DNA of 64,000 nucleotides from Apostichopus japonicus (taxonomy: Eukaryota > Echinodermata > Holothuroidea > Aspidochirotida > Stichopodidae), in NCBI RefSeq assembly GCF_037975245.1, contig NC_092578.1, forward strand, positions 18,626,321-18,690,320. The letters are read 5' to 3'. Positions 36,392-46,086 of this stretch are shown one piece after another (the first letter of the stretch is position 1; the number at the start of each line of letters is the position of its first letter). A program made the translations under genes and the position numbers. Under the pieces are notes generated by a model, which made no database searches, had not been told where the DNA came from, and was given only the letters and a program-made list of their open reading frames with translations.

Positions 36392-36880
36392 AACACCTTC
36401 AAACTTGGATATTTGTATTATATTAAGATGGGTAAAATGCACTCATGCAACAGATTGTTTTGAACAGACAGGTTTCTCTGCTCTCTTACCATTGAAAAAA
36501 GTGCTACCAAAAAGTATAACCCATGGTTCTATTTCATAGAGCGGAATAGAGCGGATTATGCATGCAATCAACGAGCAATTGACCAATCAAATGACCAGAA
36601 TACAATTAGGTGTTGTATAACATTTGATAACTATGAGTATAGCCTATCGAGCTACTGTATCATAACCATCCAAGTCGCAAATACAATCAACACCTACTTT
36701 CTTTCATTTTTTTCTTTACATTTTAGCAAGAAAGTGTGCACAAAGGAGAACAATACATTCAGAAATCTTGAGACGAGACACGATACAGGCATGTTATGTA
36801 ATCTAAGAGCAGTTGCTGGCTTATTCAGCGAATACTATATTAGTCCGGTCCTTCCGACATTTAGTTGTAAATAGTCTAAG

Positions 36881-36892
36881 ACGCATGCGCGT
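36881..36892. promoter_or_regulatory. NRF1-like palindromic site (weak)
   Basis: ACGCATGCGCGT resembles the GCGCATGCGC consensus of NRF1-family factors, often found in housekeeping promoters. It lies 1.5 kb upstream of the GOLGA4 ATG. Sequence match only. Confidence 0.2.
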
Positions 36893-37567
36893 AGTCATTG
36901 ACAGGATCCGTCAGTATGTTTATTCCGTTGTTACAGCAAAAGACAGTTGTTCTTAGCAAACTCAACCAGTTCGTCATAGTGTCGGCGTAAAATAGCTTTG
37001 TTCGCATATTCTGAAAATAAAGTTTAAGAAGGACACTTTTTTTTTTTTTTTTTTTTTAATGTAAACCTAGCTATAGTTGCACCACTTTTACGGAGGCTCA
37101 GAAAAGTCAGTGGAAGTGAAGGTGGGTTATCATCTCGAAATGTCGAAGTTTTATCTGAAACATTCTACTTTTGGAAAAAAATATATATATTCTCTAAAAT
37201 TAGTGACTGTTTCATCAACTGCAGTTTAATTAACGCTACGTCTTTCAAGATATCATATAATCATGCCTTATGCATTTTGAAATGTATGAACTCGGCTATG
37301 TTCTTGTGAAATTCCCGTCCTTGTTATGTAGCGAATCCTGTCAAATTGTATTCTTTATTCTTCTTCTTCTCCTTCTCAGTCTCCTTCTTCCCTTTTCTTT
37401 CCTTTTTTTTTTTTTTTTTTTTGTTATTGTTGAAATGTTGTCAATTCTCAGTGCAGCACCAAGAAAACTGGTCTATATATTCTTATTTCTTGTCTAATCT
37501 GCATTTCTAATTATTAATTTCTATTGCTTACTTTAAGCTGTTTTCTATTGGTTCGTGATTCCTATAG

Positions 37568-37964
37568 CAGTGGCGGAGTGTCCATACAGTCAGAGGGGGC
37601 GGATGCCCCTCCTGACGGACTCAAATGGACTGCTGGCGCCCTTTTCAGCTTTTTACCACTTTTTACTTCTTCGCGAGTATTGACTTTTTTATTGCGCTCT
37701 CAAATACCTATTGTCATTTGTCACATTTTGTTGGTGTAATTTTCTGACAAAATGGCGATGACACCTATTTATTCTTCATTTATCTGCAAATTAGCAAGAC
37801 CCGGAAAGGGTCATGTCCGGCGATCTAGGGAGTATCTTTACTCCAAAAAAAATTAATTTGTACGCTCCGCGCCAACCTGTGGTGGCGCTCCGCTTAGATA
37901 GTGTCGAAAGCGCCCCTACAGACCATTCTCGCCCCCCTGACCAATACCCCTAGCTCCGCCACTG
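37568..37964. mobile_element. hAT-type MITE, 397 bp, with 8-bp target duplication
   Basis: Terminal inverted repeats CAGTGGCGGAG ... CTCCGCCACTG flanked by perfect 8-bp direct repeats TCCTATAG at 37560-37567 and 37965-37972. The TSD length and CAG ends fit hAT elements. No transposase. The core (GTACGCTCCGCGCCA ... GGTGGCGCTCCGCTTAGATA) recurs at 55880-55935. Confidence 0.9.
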
Positions 37965-38785
37965 TCCTATAGTTTTCCTGTTGTCAAATCTTCCTGATGC
38001 TATCTTATCAGATTGTAAAAAGTTATCAATATACTGTCTCGATTAATATTATGACATGCTAAAACTTCTTTAACGCTTACCAAGAGTGGTTTCCCCGCTC
38101 TCGTGTTACTCCCGGCATTATGCATGTGGGCGTTAAATAAGGTATTGGTAAATATGTCTCAAGAGGTTAAAGTGGCAGTCAATGCAGTGTAATTTACATT
38201 TGAAACATATGTATGACCATTATTTGATTTCCTAGCATATTTTGAGGTTATGACGTCGATGCCCTTTAATATAGTTACATTCCTGGCATGATACGATGTG
38301 TGTGTGTAATTGTTTGCTTTGATTTTTTTTTGGACGTAGAGAATTTACAGTCACATTCTTAACATGACATTGTCTGTGAATTTTATTAGTTTAAACAAGT
38401 CAGTATCACACTTAAAATTGAACTTGTGTACTAATAAATAGATCCTATACTGGTAAGGAATATAGAAAATTTTTATTAGTTGTAAATTGTCCCTTAATCT
38501 ATTTCGATAAAAATGAAACTTCAGCAACTATAAAACGTGACAGATGAATACTTAAACTTATTAATTTAATGACAGATTGAAAGATTAGAGATATTGTAAT
38601 CGACATCATAAAATTCAGATTCGTTTCTGAATATAACCGGAGACAACAATCTTGTGACAATTAAAACTTGATTCTCTTGAAGACTGACCAGCCTTGTAAC
38701 TGGTTGTATAGTCCTACCAGTACCAGAAAGATCTATATTTTAAGTACTTCGAAAGTTGACACCAGTGGATGCCAGTCACATCAAA

Positions 38786-40999
38786 ATGAAGATTTTGGTA
38801 ATTCCATTGAAGTTCTTGTTACTTTATTGCTTTTGGTCTTCATTCTTCTTTCATGTCAACGCTGCATCTGAAACGCCTTGTCCTCCAGGATGTTCCTGCG
38901 ACAACGACGGAGAATGGAGATGTGAGAGCAACAACCTGGTGAGAATTCCATCTCCTCTTCCTGAAAACATAACGTCTCTTGTCCTGACTTCACAGAACAT
39001 CCCCACCATTTACCGAAATGATTTTAGTGGTGTGCAAAGATTGCTGAAAATTAAAATTAACAACTGCAACGTATTGAACATTGAAAACGGAACGTTTGAA
39101 AATTTAACGGAGTTAGAAGAGTTGGATTTGGATTCGAATCGCCTGACGACAATTGATGTGAACCTTTTCCGGGGTCTACACAGTTTACGTATTCTAGAGT
39201 TGTCCCATAATGAAATAGAGAGAATTGAGAACGGAACATTTACAGACCTGAATAAATTGGAACAGTTGAGCATTGCATCAAATGGCATGCGCAGTATTGC
39301 AGAAGGATCATTCGAACCTTTGACATCCCTAGAAAATTTACTCCTAAGATGGAACGAATTGACTCACATCACGGCTGCTACATTAAATGGGCCGCAACAA
39401 CTCACTGAAATCAACTTAATATCTTACTATTTGATCTCATTTGAAATCCCATCATCGTTTTCACAGAGTTTACAAGTACTCCATGTAAACTATAATTCCA
39501 GACTGTCGTTTCCTCCATGTAGTTTGGGAAATCTCTCGAGTTTACAACATCTTTCTATCGATCGCACTTCGGTCAACTTTACAATTGATTTATTCGTTGG
39601 GGATGATTGTTACGGGAACCAAACAATCCCACCGTTGACTGATCTATCAATCGAAAATACTAATACTGAACTAATTTCGGTAGATTTATTGAGTCGATTT
39701 CCAGACTTACAGCGATTCTCTTTTGGTGATGACGATGAAGATATGTATGTGGAGCCTGGATCTCTGGAAGTACTTCAACAGTTAACTTACCTTCGACTGT
39801 ACAAATTACCGCCTTCATTTTACCAGCAAAGTATCGTTGAACCGTTGCCTCTTCTAATTGTTTTATGGATGGACGATCTCACAGCCATACCAACACCATT
39901 TATCACTGGGATCAGTAGAATTCTACGAGACATGTACATTTATTACCCGACGTTTACGGAATTGCCAAGTGGGGCATTTGGAAACGTTGCCTCTATGAAT
40001 TTCATTAGCATTGTAGATTCGCAAATAAAAGCCATTGACAGAAATGCATTGCAGGGCGTACCAAATCTAAGCAGACTCTCTTTCATCCGAACTCAGATAT
40101 CATTTCTACCGAATGGTCTCTTTGATAATACTCCTCAGCTTGACAGCATAGTCTTAAACAGTGATCGCCTTTCGTGTAATTGTAGTATGGCATGGGTGGT
40201 AAATTTTCAAGAAAAAAGACAGGACGTGACTTTAAGTGGTGACTGCTCCAGTCCGGCTCAACTAGAAGGAGCACCATTGTCTTCCTTGACTGACGTTGAC
40301 TTTGACTGTGTCCGTATACCAACTACACAGCCTACTACTGCAGTCTTAACTGCTGATGGAACACCACGACTCTCGACTAGAACTAAAACTACCCATCCCA
40401 CAACCAGGCCAACGGCTAGTACAGTAATACATGCAACTACAACAGGACATCTGAGCAGTAGTACAAGCTACCCGACAATCATAACGAATCAGACTTGGAC
40501 GAAATTCTCCGCATACCGTCCAAGTTACTTTACAACTAAAAGTCTGACGGAAGGGTCTACAATTAGCACTGAGACGTTAAACAAAGTTTCCACAAACATG
40601 ATCACAACAAACGGAACCAAGACACAGTTTCATTTCTTTTGGATATATATACCTGTAACTATTGTGGTTATAATTACGCTTGCTGTTACTCTTGTAGTTG
40701 TCCTAATAAAGGCACGCTACTTCAAGAAAGGCGCAGATCGTAACCATCGTGCAGGTGGTGAAAATAAAATTATACATGCATACGCTATAAATGATAATGG
40801 CCGCATAAACGACGCTTTCTATGACACTATTGAGGATGGAAGCTCCGCAGCTAATTATGGACTTTCTTCTCCCTGGACTAACATACCGATACAAACTTCT
40901 GTTCCATCATCAACCCAAAATCATCATCCACATCCTAAAAGTATCCATCACTATCAAAACAACAAAATAAATCGACCTGCCCCACCATATAGTTACTAA
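38786..40999 (+). CDS. Intronless type I membrane leucine-rich-repeat receptor A (737 aa)
   Basis: Likely a cell-surface recognition or adhesion receptor; ligand unknown. Signal peptide about 1-27, LRRNT cap 32-60 (CPPGCSC...C), LRRs about 61-460 with N-glycosylation sequons, LRRCT cap 464-508 (CNCSMAW... ending DFDC), Thr/Ser-rich stalk 509-612, one hydrophobic segment 616-641 followed by KARYFKK, and a 96-residue tail with tyrosines including YDTI at 679. The in-frame sequence extends 10 codons upstream but begins with TTG, so ATG 38786 is used; the neighbouring paralogue starts at the same residue. One exon holds the whole protein. The tandem paralogue lies 2.35 kb downstream on the same strand. 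Vertebrate LRR receptors share this plan, but I see no specific orthologue. Confidence 0.9.
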   Translation: MKILVIPLKFLLLYCFWSSFFFHVNAASETPCPPGCSCDNDGEWRCESNNLVRIPSPLPENITSLVLTSQNIPTIYRNDFSGVQRLLKIKINNCNVLNIENGTFENLTELEELDLDSNRLTTIDVNLFRGLHSLRILELSHNEIERIENGTFTDLNKLEQLSIASNGMRSIAEGSFEPLTSLENLLLRWNELTHITAATLNGPQQLTEINLISYYLISFEIPSSFSQSLQVLHVNYNSRLSFPPCSLGNLSSLQHLSIDRTSVNFTIDLFVGDDCYGNQTIPPLTDLSIENTNTELISVDLLSRFPDLQRFSFGDDDEDMYVEPGSLEVLQQLTYLRLYKLPPSFYQQSIVEPLPLLIVLWMDDLTAIPTPFITGISRILRDMYIYYPTFTELPSGAFGNVASMNFISIVDSQIKAIDRNALQGVPNLSRLSFIRTQISFLPNGLFDNTPQLDSIVLNSDRLSCNCSMAWVVNFQEKRQDVTLSGDCSSPAQLEGAPLSSLTDVDFDCVRIPTTQPTTAVLTADGTPRLSTRTKTTHPTTRPTASTVIHATTTGHLSSSTSYPTIITNQTWTKFSAYRPSYFTTKSLTEGSTISTETLNKVSTNMITTNGTKTQFHFFWIYIPVTIVVIITLAVTLVVVLIKARYFKKGADRNHRAGGENKIIHAYAINDNGRINDAFYDTIEDGSSAANYGLSSPWTNIPIQTSVPSSTQNHHPHPKSIHHYQNNKINRPAPPYSY

Positions 41000-43353
41000 T
41001 CTTGACCAGACATTTGACTCCAAGTGTGTATATCATTTTAACAAGCATACGATGTGTTAAGAGTACAACAATTTTTTTCTCATGTCAGGAATATATTTCA
41101 TTTTATGTATAACTCTTAAATAAGCGAACAAGGATGTTTCAGCGTACTAATTTTCCATTTTACTTTTCAAAGAGCTTGTAAATGCAACTTGAGGATTTTC
41201 TATACAGTTTGTATCTTACGGTGGTTCCGAAGGGTCACCCGAATCGTAGAATTAGTGTTTTAGCATAACACGACAAATTTGTATATTTTTGTTGAGTTAA
41301 AGAGTTACGCCAACGTTACATCTGGACTCCGAAAATTATCAACTTGTCGAGTTGCTGCGTTGCACGTAGCTAGACAACAAGTCAAAAATACAATATTTGC
41401 TAAGTTGACAGGTTTACGATAATATTATCTTGGCGACAATTATCAATTCGTTAACTTGTCAACTTTTCAACTCGACAAAACTCACATTTTTTATTTTGTC
41501 TTGCTATAATAACACGATAAGTCTACAACTCTCCCGTCCATTCAGAACCACCGTAGATTCCCATACTTTTTGTCTTATTCAATTTCGTTGTATGATATTA
41601 CTTTAATTTGCAGTTGTGTTAGTAACTTACAAAGACTTAAACATATAGAGAAAGTTAGAAAGACTTTAATATAAAATGAGTTAGAAAGGTTTAAATTTTA
41701 CAAAAGCTTAGTAAGACTTGAAGTTAGTAAGTACAGCAGGTGTAACTGTGAGGGGTGCGTTATCCTCCCATACAGAATATAAGCAACCCCCCCATCATCC
41801 CAACTGGCAGACTGAATATACAAAAAGTGTTACTGGACAGTACCGTACAACAATATTTAGCATGTGTGTGAGGTGCAACCCATAGACAGTCGGAAACGAC
41901 TCCACACTTTTTCAAAACTTAAAGTATAGCATCATTTTGCATCTAAGCAACCATGTCTTAAAGGGGAGGGGCCATCACCAAACACCACCCCAGCTACATT
42001 GAGAGTACTGCATGCAACTTTAACAAATGTTAGTATTAATTTACTTAGTTATGTTAATATGTTTAGCTTAGGATTTGGGGCACTGTTATTGGCTTACGTT
42101 GCAGGAGGTAACCAATACCCTCGCTAAAACACGTATTATAGTTGAAGCTTTATGACATATCTCTTGTTTTCAGCTTACTTTGGTCATCATGTACCAAACT
42201 GTCAAAAAGAGGAATTAGTCTGATTTGATAATGCAATGATACCTTCGCATATCGCAAAGCCCTATACTGGGGCCCAGGCCTGATGCTATATATACAGCTT
42301 TGTCATGTAAGTTATTCCTTGTTTCCTGGCGACGAATTTGAAATAAAAATGTCAGAAACAGGAATTACCCTGAAATTCCTCTAGAATGTGTAGCTGAGCT
42401 CTGTTGGGGGTCCGCAGGGATGGGGGGGGGTGCCATGAAGCTACAGCGTTCGTATTATCTTGTATTTATAGTGAATCAGAAGCACACAAAGATTAACATT
42501 TCTGAAAGAGGAATCACTGTGAATGTATTTCCTTCATGTTCGTATTTGATTTTAAACAAATTAATGAGGCGTAAATAACCGCAACTGAATAAAGCTGCCC
42601 ACCCCCCCCCCCCCCTCAACCAGATTGGTTGCTTTCAATTTGCATCACGCCTACATCTAGCAGGATATTATTAATCGAAATGCATTTAATGTTAACGAAT
42701 TCAGTCTCTATGACAGTGAAGGAAGCAATAATAATTTTTCAGTACATTTGGCAACAAGAATGAGTTGGTATTTACAAGATAAATAATGGTTAGTTGTTTT
42801 CCAATTTTGTTATCTGTCAAATAAAATTTACGCAAGCAGAAACTTTCCTAGTGTTTTCTTTTGTTTTCCTTATCGAGATCTTAGGCCTTCATGCTTTGTG
42901 GTTTGTGATCGATCAGCAAGTACGTGATTGATTTAAATCTTCGACTTTGTTCAACTATAATCGCTAACTCACTCATCTTATTTGCATATACCCCGCACCC
43001 TGCATTTCCTTATGGTCCGGCTTCAGCAGAATATATAATACTGCTTATCGGTATGCTAATAGACTCTTATAGGTGCAATTCACTTTGATTGTTTATAAGT
43101 ACATAAAACACTACAAAATGATTCCAGAAGAATTTTACAGCAGGACAATAAAGTCAGCGACTTATATGCCCCTCTTTATGAGATATTTACAGTTCAGTAT
43201 AAATTTCGCAAATGCGATAACAATTATCTAGTGAATATGAACCATCAACAACGGGAGATTTTCATTGTTGTGAAGCATAGTTCTGTCGCAGGATAACCCA
43301 GCTGAAAAGTTTATTCAATTAATTACCTTTCGTTTATATGATTCGATATCACA
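41000..43353. other. Spacer between the two LRR receptor genes
   Basis: Contains the TA-flanked MITE (41219-41553) and poly-C/poly-G runs near 42420 and 42600. The 400 bp before the second ATG do not resemble the sequence before the first, so the promoters or 5' UTRs are unrelated. No coding sequence seen. Confidence 0.65.
41219..41553. mobile_element. MITE with TA target site, 335 bp
   Basis: Ends CGGTGGTTCCGAAGGG ... CCATTCAGAACCACCG (two mismatches) bounded by TA at 41217-41218 and 41554-41555, as for Tc1/mariner-like elements. It lies between the two LRR genes. No coding capacity. Confidence 0.7.
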
Positions 43354-46086
43354 ATGAAGATTTTGGTAATTCCATTGAAGTTTTTGTTACTTTATTGCTT
43401 TTGGTCTTCATTCTTCTTTCATGTCAACGCTGCATCTGAAACGCCTTGTCCTCCAGGATGTTCCTGCGACAACGACGGAGAATGGAGATGTGTGAGCAAC
43501 AACCTGGTGAGAATTCCGTCTCCTCTTCCTGAAAACATAACGTCCCTTGTCCTGACTTCACAGAACATACCAACCATTTACCGAAATGATTTTAGTGGTG
43601 TACAAAGATTGCTGAAAATGAAAATTAACAACTGTAACGTACTGAACATTGAAAACGGAACGTTTGAAAATTTAACGGAGTTAGAAATGTTGAATTTGGA
43701 TTCGAATCGCCTGACGACAATTGATGTCAATCTCTTCGGGGGTCTACACAGTTTAAGATTTCTGGATTTGTCATACAATGAAGAAATAAGTATTCAGAAC
43801 GGAATTTTTACAGATTTACCTTTTTTAAACCAATTAAATATGAGAGGAAACAATCTCAAAAATCTGACTGCTGGAACTTTCAGTGGTCTCCGTAATATGA
43901 CCTTTCTTGACCTATCTGACAATGACATCGAAAGTATTGAGAACGGAACATTTATTGATCTGTATAGGTTGGAATATTTACGGCTAAGTGGAAATGATCT
44001 GAAATATTTGAGCGTTGATACATTCAGTGGCCTTCATAGTCTTAATATACTATACATTGATTCAAGTAACATCGATACTATTGAGAACGGAACATTTTTA
44101 TATTTGAATAATTTACGGGATTTATACCTCGGATCCAACCGTCTCAAACATCTGAGCGCTGGTATCTTCAGTGGCCTTCATAATCTGGAAAATCTTTACC
44201 TATCTAAAAATGATATAGAGAGCATTGAAGACGGAACATTCGAACCATTAACAAAATTATTGATTTTAGATCTGCAGGACAACAAACTAACTCACGTTAA
44301 CGCTTCTACCTTATATGGACCAGAACAGCTTACTAATCTGTACCTACATTTTAATGAACTGACTTCGTTGCAAATTCCTCAATCTTTTTCACCAACTTTA
44401 CGAATTCTTCATTTGGGAGACAATAGAAATTTGTCATTCGCCCCGAGTAGCTTAGGAAATCTTTCTAATTTACAAACACTCTATGTACAGAGGACCTCAG
44501 TAAACTTTTCACTTGATCTGTTCTTTGACGATGATTACCATGGGAACTATACAATTCCACCTTTGACCACTTTACACATCGAAAATTCTTCCACAAATAT
44601 GATTTCATTGGATTTACTTGATCACTTTCCAAGTTTAGAGGAATTGGCCTTCAGTGGTGAAGAAACGTATGTAGAGAATGAAGCATTAGAAGTATTACAA
44701 CAGTTGCGCACCCTCTTTATTTACCAAATGCCGTCTTCACTACATGGGCAAAGTTTTCTTAACCCATTACCTCGACTTCAAACCATATCCATTTATTATC
44801 TTAAGCTTAAGACAATACCGACGCCATTCATTAGTACAATCAGTAAAGTATTGAATAATCTTCATTTTTATTACTGCCAGTTTCAGGAATTACCCAGCGA
44901 GGCATTTGGAAATATATCCTCGTTAAACAGGATTACTATTCAACAGTTATCTCCTCAAATAGTTTCGGTGAATAAAGATGCACTGATGGGTGTTCCTAAT
45001 ATTCAATTTCTTTATCTTCGTAACTTCAAGTTAGCAGTCCTACCAGATGGGTTGTTCGATCACACTCCTAGTCTGTCTAACCTGGATCTATACGGTACCC
45101 AATTATCGTGTAATTGTAGCATGGAATGGTTGCTTAATTTTATAGAAACACAAGACGTGTCGGTTACTGGTCATTGTTTCAACCCCCCTGCACTATCAGG
45201 AATAGCTTTATCTAACCTAACTACGGATGACTTGAATTGCTTTGAAAACACTACTACAGAAATACCAGGATCAACAGATACAATAACTGAATTGTCCAAT
45301 ATGCCAGCCTCGCAACGTCTTACAACATCTGCTACCACAGACGCCATTAAGAGTACTAAAGACGTAACGCTGCCGTGGACTACGCAAACACCAGGATCGG
45401 CAACATATAAATTAACTGTGTCCAATACGCCATCCTCGCAACGTCCCACTACATCTTCTACCACAGACACCATTAAGAGTACTACAGGCGTAACGACAGA
45501 CTCTTCAAATCTCAAACTTACGACTGACAAACATAGTGACAGACTCACCACTGAAAAGAACGATTTATCCACAGGGATTACACACACTAGAACTACAAGA
45601 ATATATCAATCTAAAGTAACTACTGAGAGCAATTCACCAAAATCCAAATTCACGACCGGACACACGTACTCTTCCATCTCAACCAGTGGACATACAGACA
45701 CGTCGACAAGTCCATCTCAATTCCCCATGATTACTTCAATCCTCCTTGTTGTATCCGGGTTGATCATAATCGCTCTAGCCCTGTCTCTTGCATCTGTCGT
45801 ATTCAAGTGGTATTACTCAAAGAGAGAAAGAGGTCGTAGTGTTGGTCGCACAACTACCTCAAACGTTGCAAAAGATATTAGCAACGAAGACGATGGTAAC
45901 TATGAGATAGTAGACACTAGCAACTACTCGAACCAAACACTACAATGGACTAGTAATATACCTCTTAAAACTACAGAAACTTCAACAGGGCTGTATTATA
46001 ATCAAAATGAATATGATGATTATTATGAAAATAACATGGAACGGAGAGGAAGTTCTCCTTATCAAAACGTTGATAGCAGTATTTAG
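43354..46086 (+). CDS. Intronless type I membrane leucine-rich-repeat receptor B (910 aa)
   Basis: Paralogue of the gene at 38786. Signal peptide 1-27, LRRNT 32-60, LRRs about 61-580, LRRCT 586-629 (CNCSMEW ... DDLNC), Thr/Ser-rich stalk 630-788, hydrophobic segment about 791-817 (MITSILLVVSGLIIIALALS) followed by KWYYSKRERGR, and a tail to 910 with YEIV at 850 and many other tyrosines. It has five extra 24-residue LRRs compared with A, alternating between ENGTF-type and AGTFSGL-type units. The stalk holds a 42-residue duplication. The first 130 residues are nearly identical to A; the rest is clearly diverged but alignable through the LRRCT. Surface receptor by architecture; function not known. 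Confidence 0.9.
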   Translation: MKILVIPLKFLLLYCFWSSFFFHVNAASETPCPPGCSCDNDGEWRCVSNNLVRIPSPLPENITSLVLTSQNIPTIYRNDFSGVQRLLKMKINNCNVLNIENGTFENLTELEMLNLDSNRLTTIDVNLFGGLHSLRFLDLSYNEEISIQNGIFTDLPFLNQLNMRGNNLKNLTAGTFSGLRNMTFLDLSDNDIESIENGTFIDLYRLEYLRLSGNDLKYLSVDTFSGLHSLNILYIDSSNIDTIENGTFLYLNNLRDLYLGSNRLKHLSAGIFSGLHNLENLYLSKNDIESIEDGTFEPLTKLLILDLQDNKLTHVNASTLYGPEQLTNLYLHFNELTSLQIPQSFSPTLRILHLGDNRNLSFAPSSLGNLSNLQTLYVQRTSVNFSLDLFFDDDYHGNYTIPPLTTLHIENSSTNMISLDLLDHFPSLEELAFSGEETYVENEALEVLQQLRTLFIYQMPSSLHGQSFLNPLPRLQTISIYYLKLKTIPTPFISTISKVLNNLHFYYCQFQELPSEAFGNISSLNRITIQQLSPQIVSVNKDALMGVPNIQFLYLRNFKLAVLPDGLFDHTPSLSNLDLYGTQLSCNCSMEWLLNFIETQDVSVTGHCFNPPALSGIALSNLTTDDLNCFENTTTEIPGSTDTITELSNMPASQRLTTSATTDAIKSTKDVTLPWTTQTPGSATYKLTVSNTPSSQRPTTSSTTDTIKSTTGVTTDSSNLKLTTDKHSDRLTTEKNDLSTGITHTRTTRIYQSKVTTESNSPKSKFTTGHTYSSISTSGHTDTSTSPSQFPMITSILLVVSGLIIIALALSLASVVFKWYYSKRERGRSVGRTTTSNVAKDISNEDDGNYEIVDTSNYSNQTLQWTSNIPLKTTETSTGLYYNQNEYDDYYENNMERRGSSPYQNVDSSI
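45265..45510 (+). repeat. 126-bp tandem duplication within the stalk of LRR receptor B
   Basis: Two in-frame copies, 45265-45390 and 45391 to about 45510, each opening CCAGGATC and containing SNxPxSQR, TTS.TTD and IKST. This lengthens the Thr/Ser stalk by 42 residues relative to one unit; receptor A lacks it. Confidence 0.75.

Larger units (their letters stand above)
35386..38785. other. Region between GOLGA4 and LRR receptor A, including the GOLGA4 promoter side
   Basis: Divergent intergenic region. Holds the inverted-repeat element (36217-36391), a second short inverted pair (GTTATATACAACACCT at 36383, AGGTGTTGTATAAC at 36608), a poly-T run near 37040, a T-rich run near 37410 and the hAT MITE (37568-37964). 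I could not place a transcription start. Confidence 0.6.

Noticed and set aside
45171-45587. 138-codon frame antisense to LRR receptor B
   Set aside because: Complement of the Thr/Ser-rich stalk; Val/Ser composition follows from the repeat.
38786-46086. LRR genes as variable lymphocyte receptors of the lamprey type
   Set aside because: They are complete single-exon germline genes with their own LRRNT, LRRCT, stalk and membrane segment. No flanking partial LRR cassettes are present, which a copy-choice assembly system would need.
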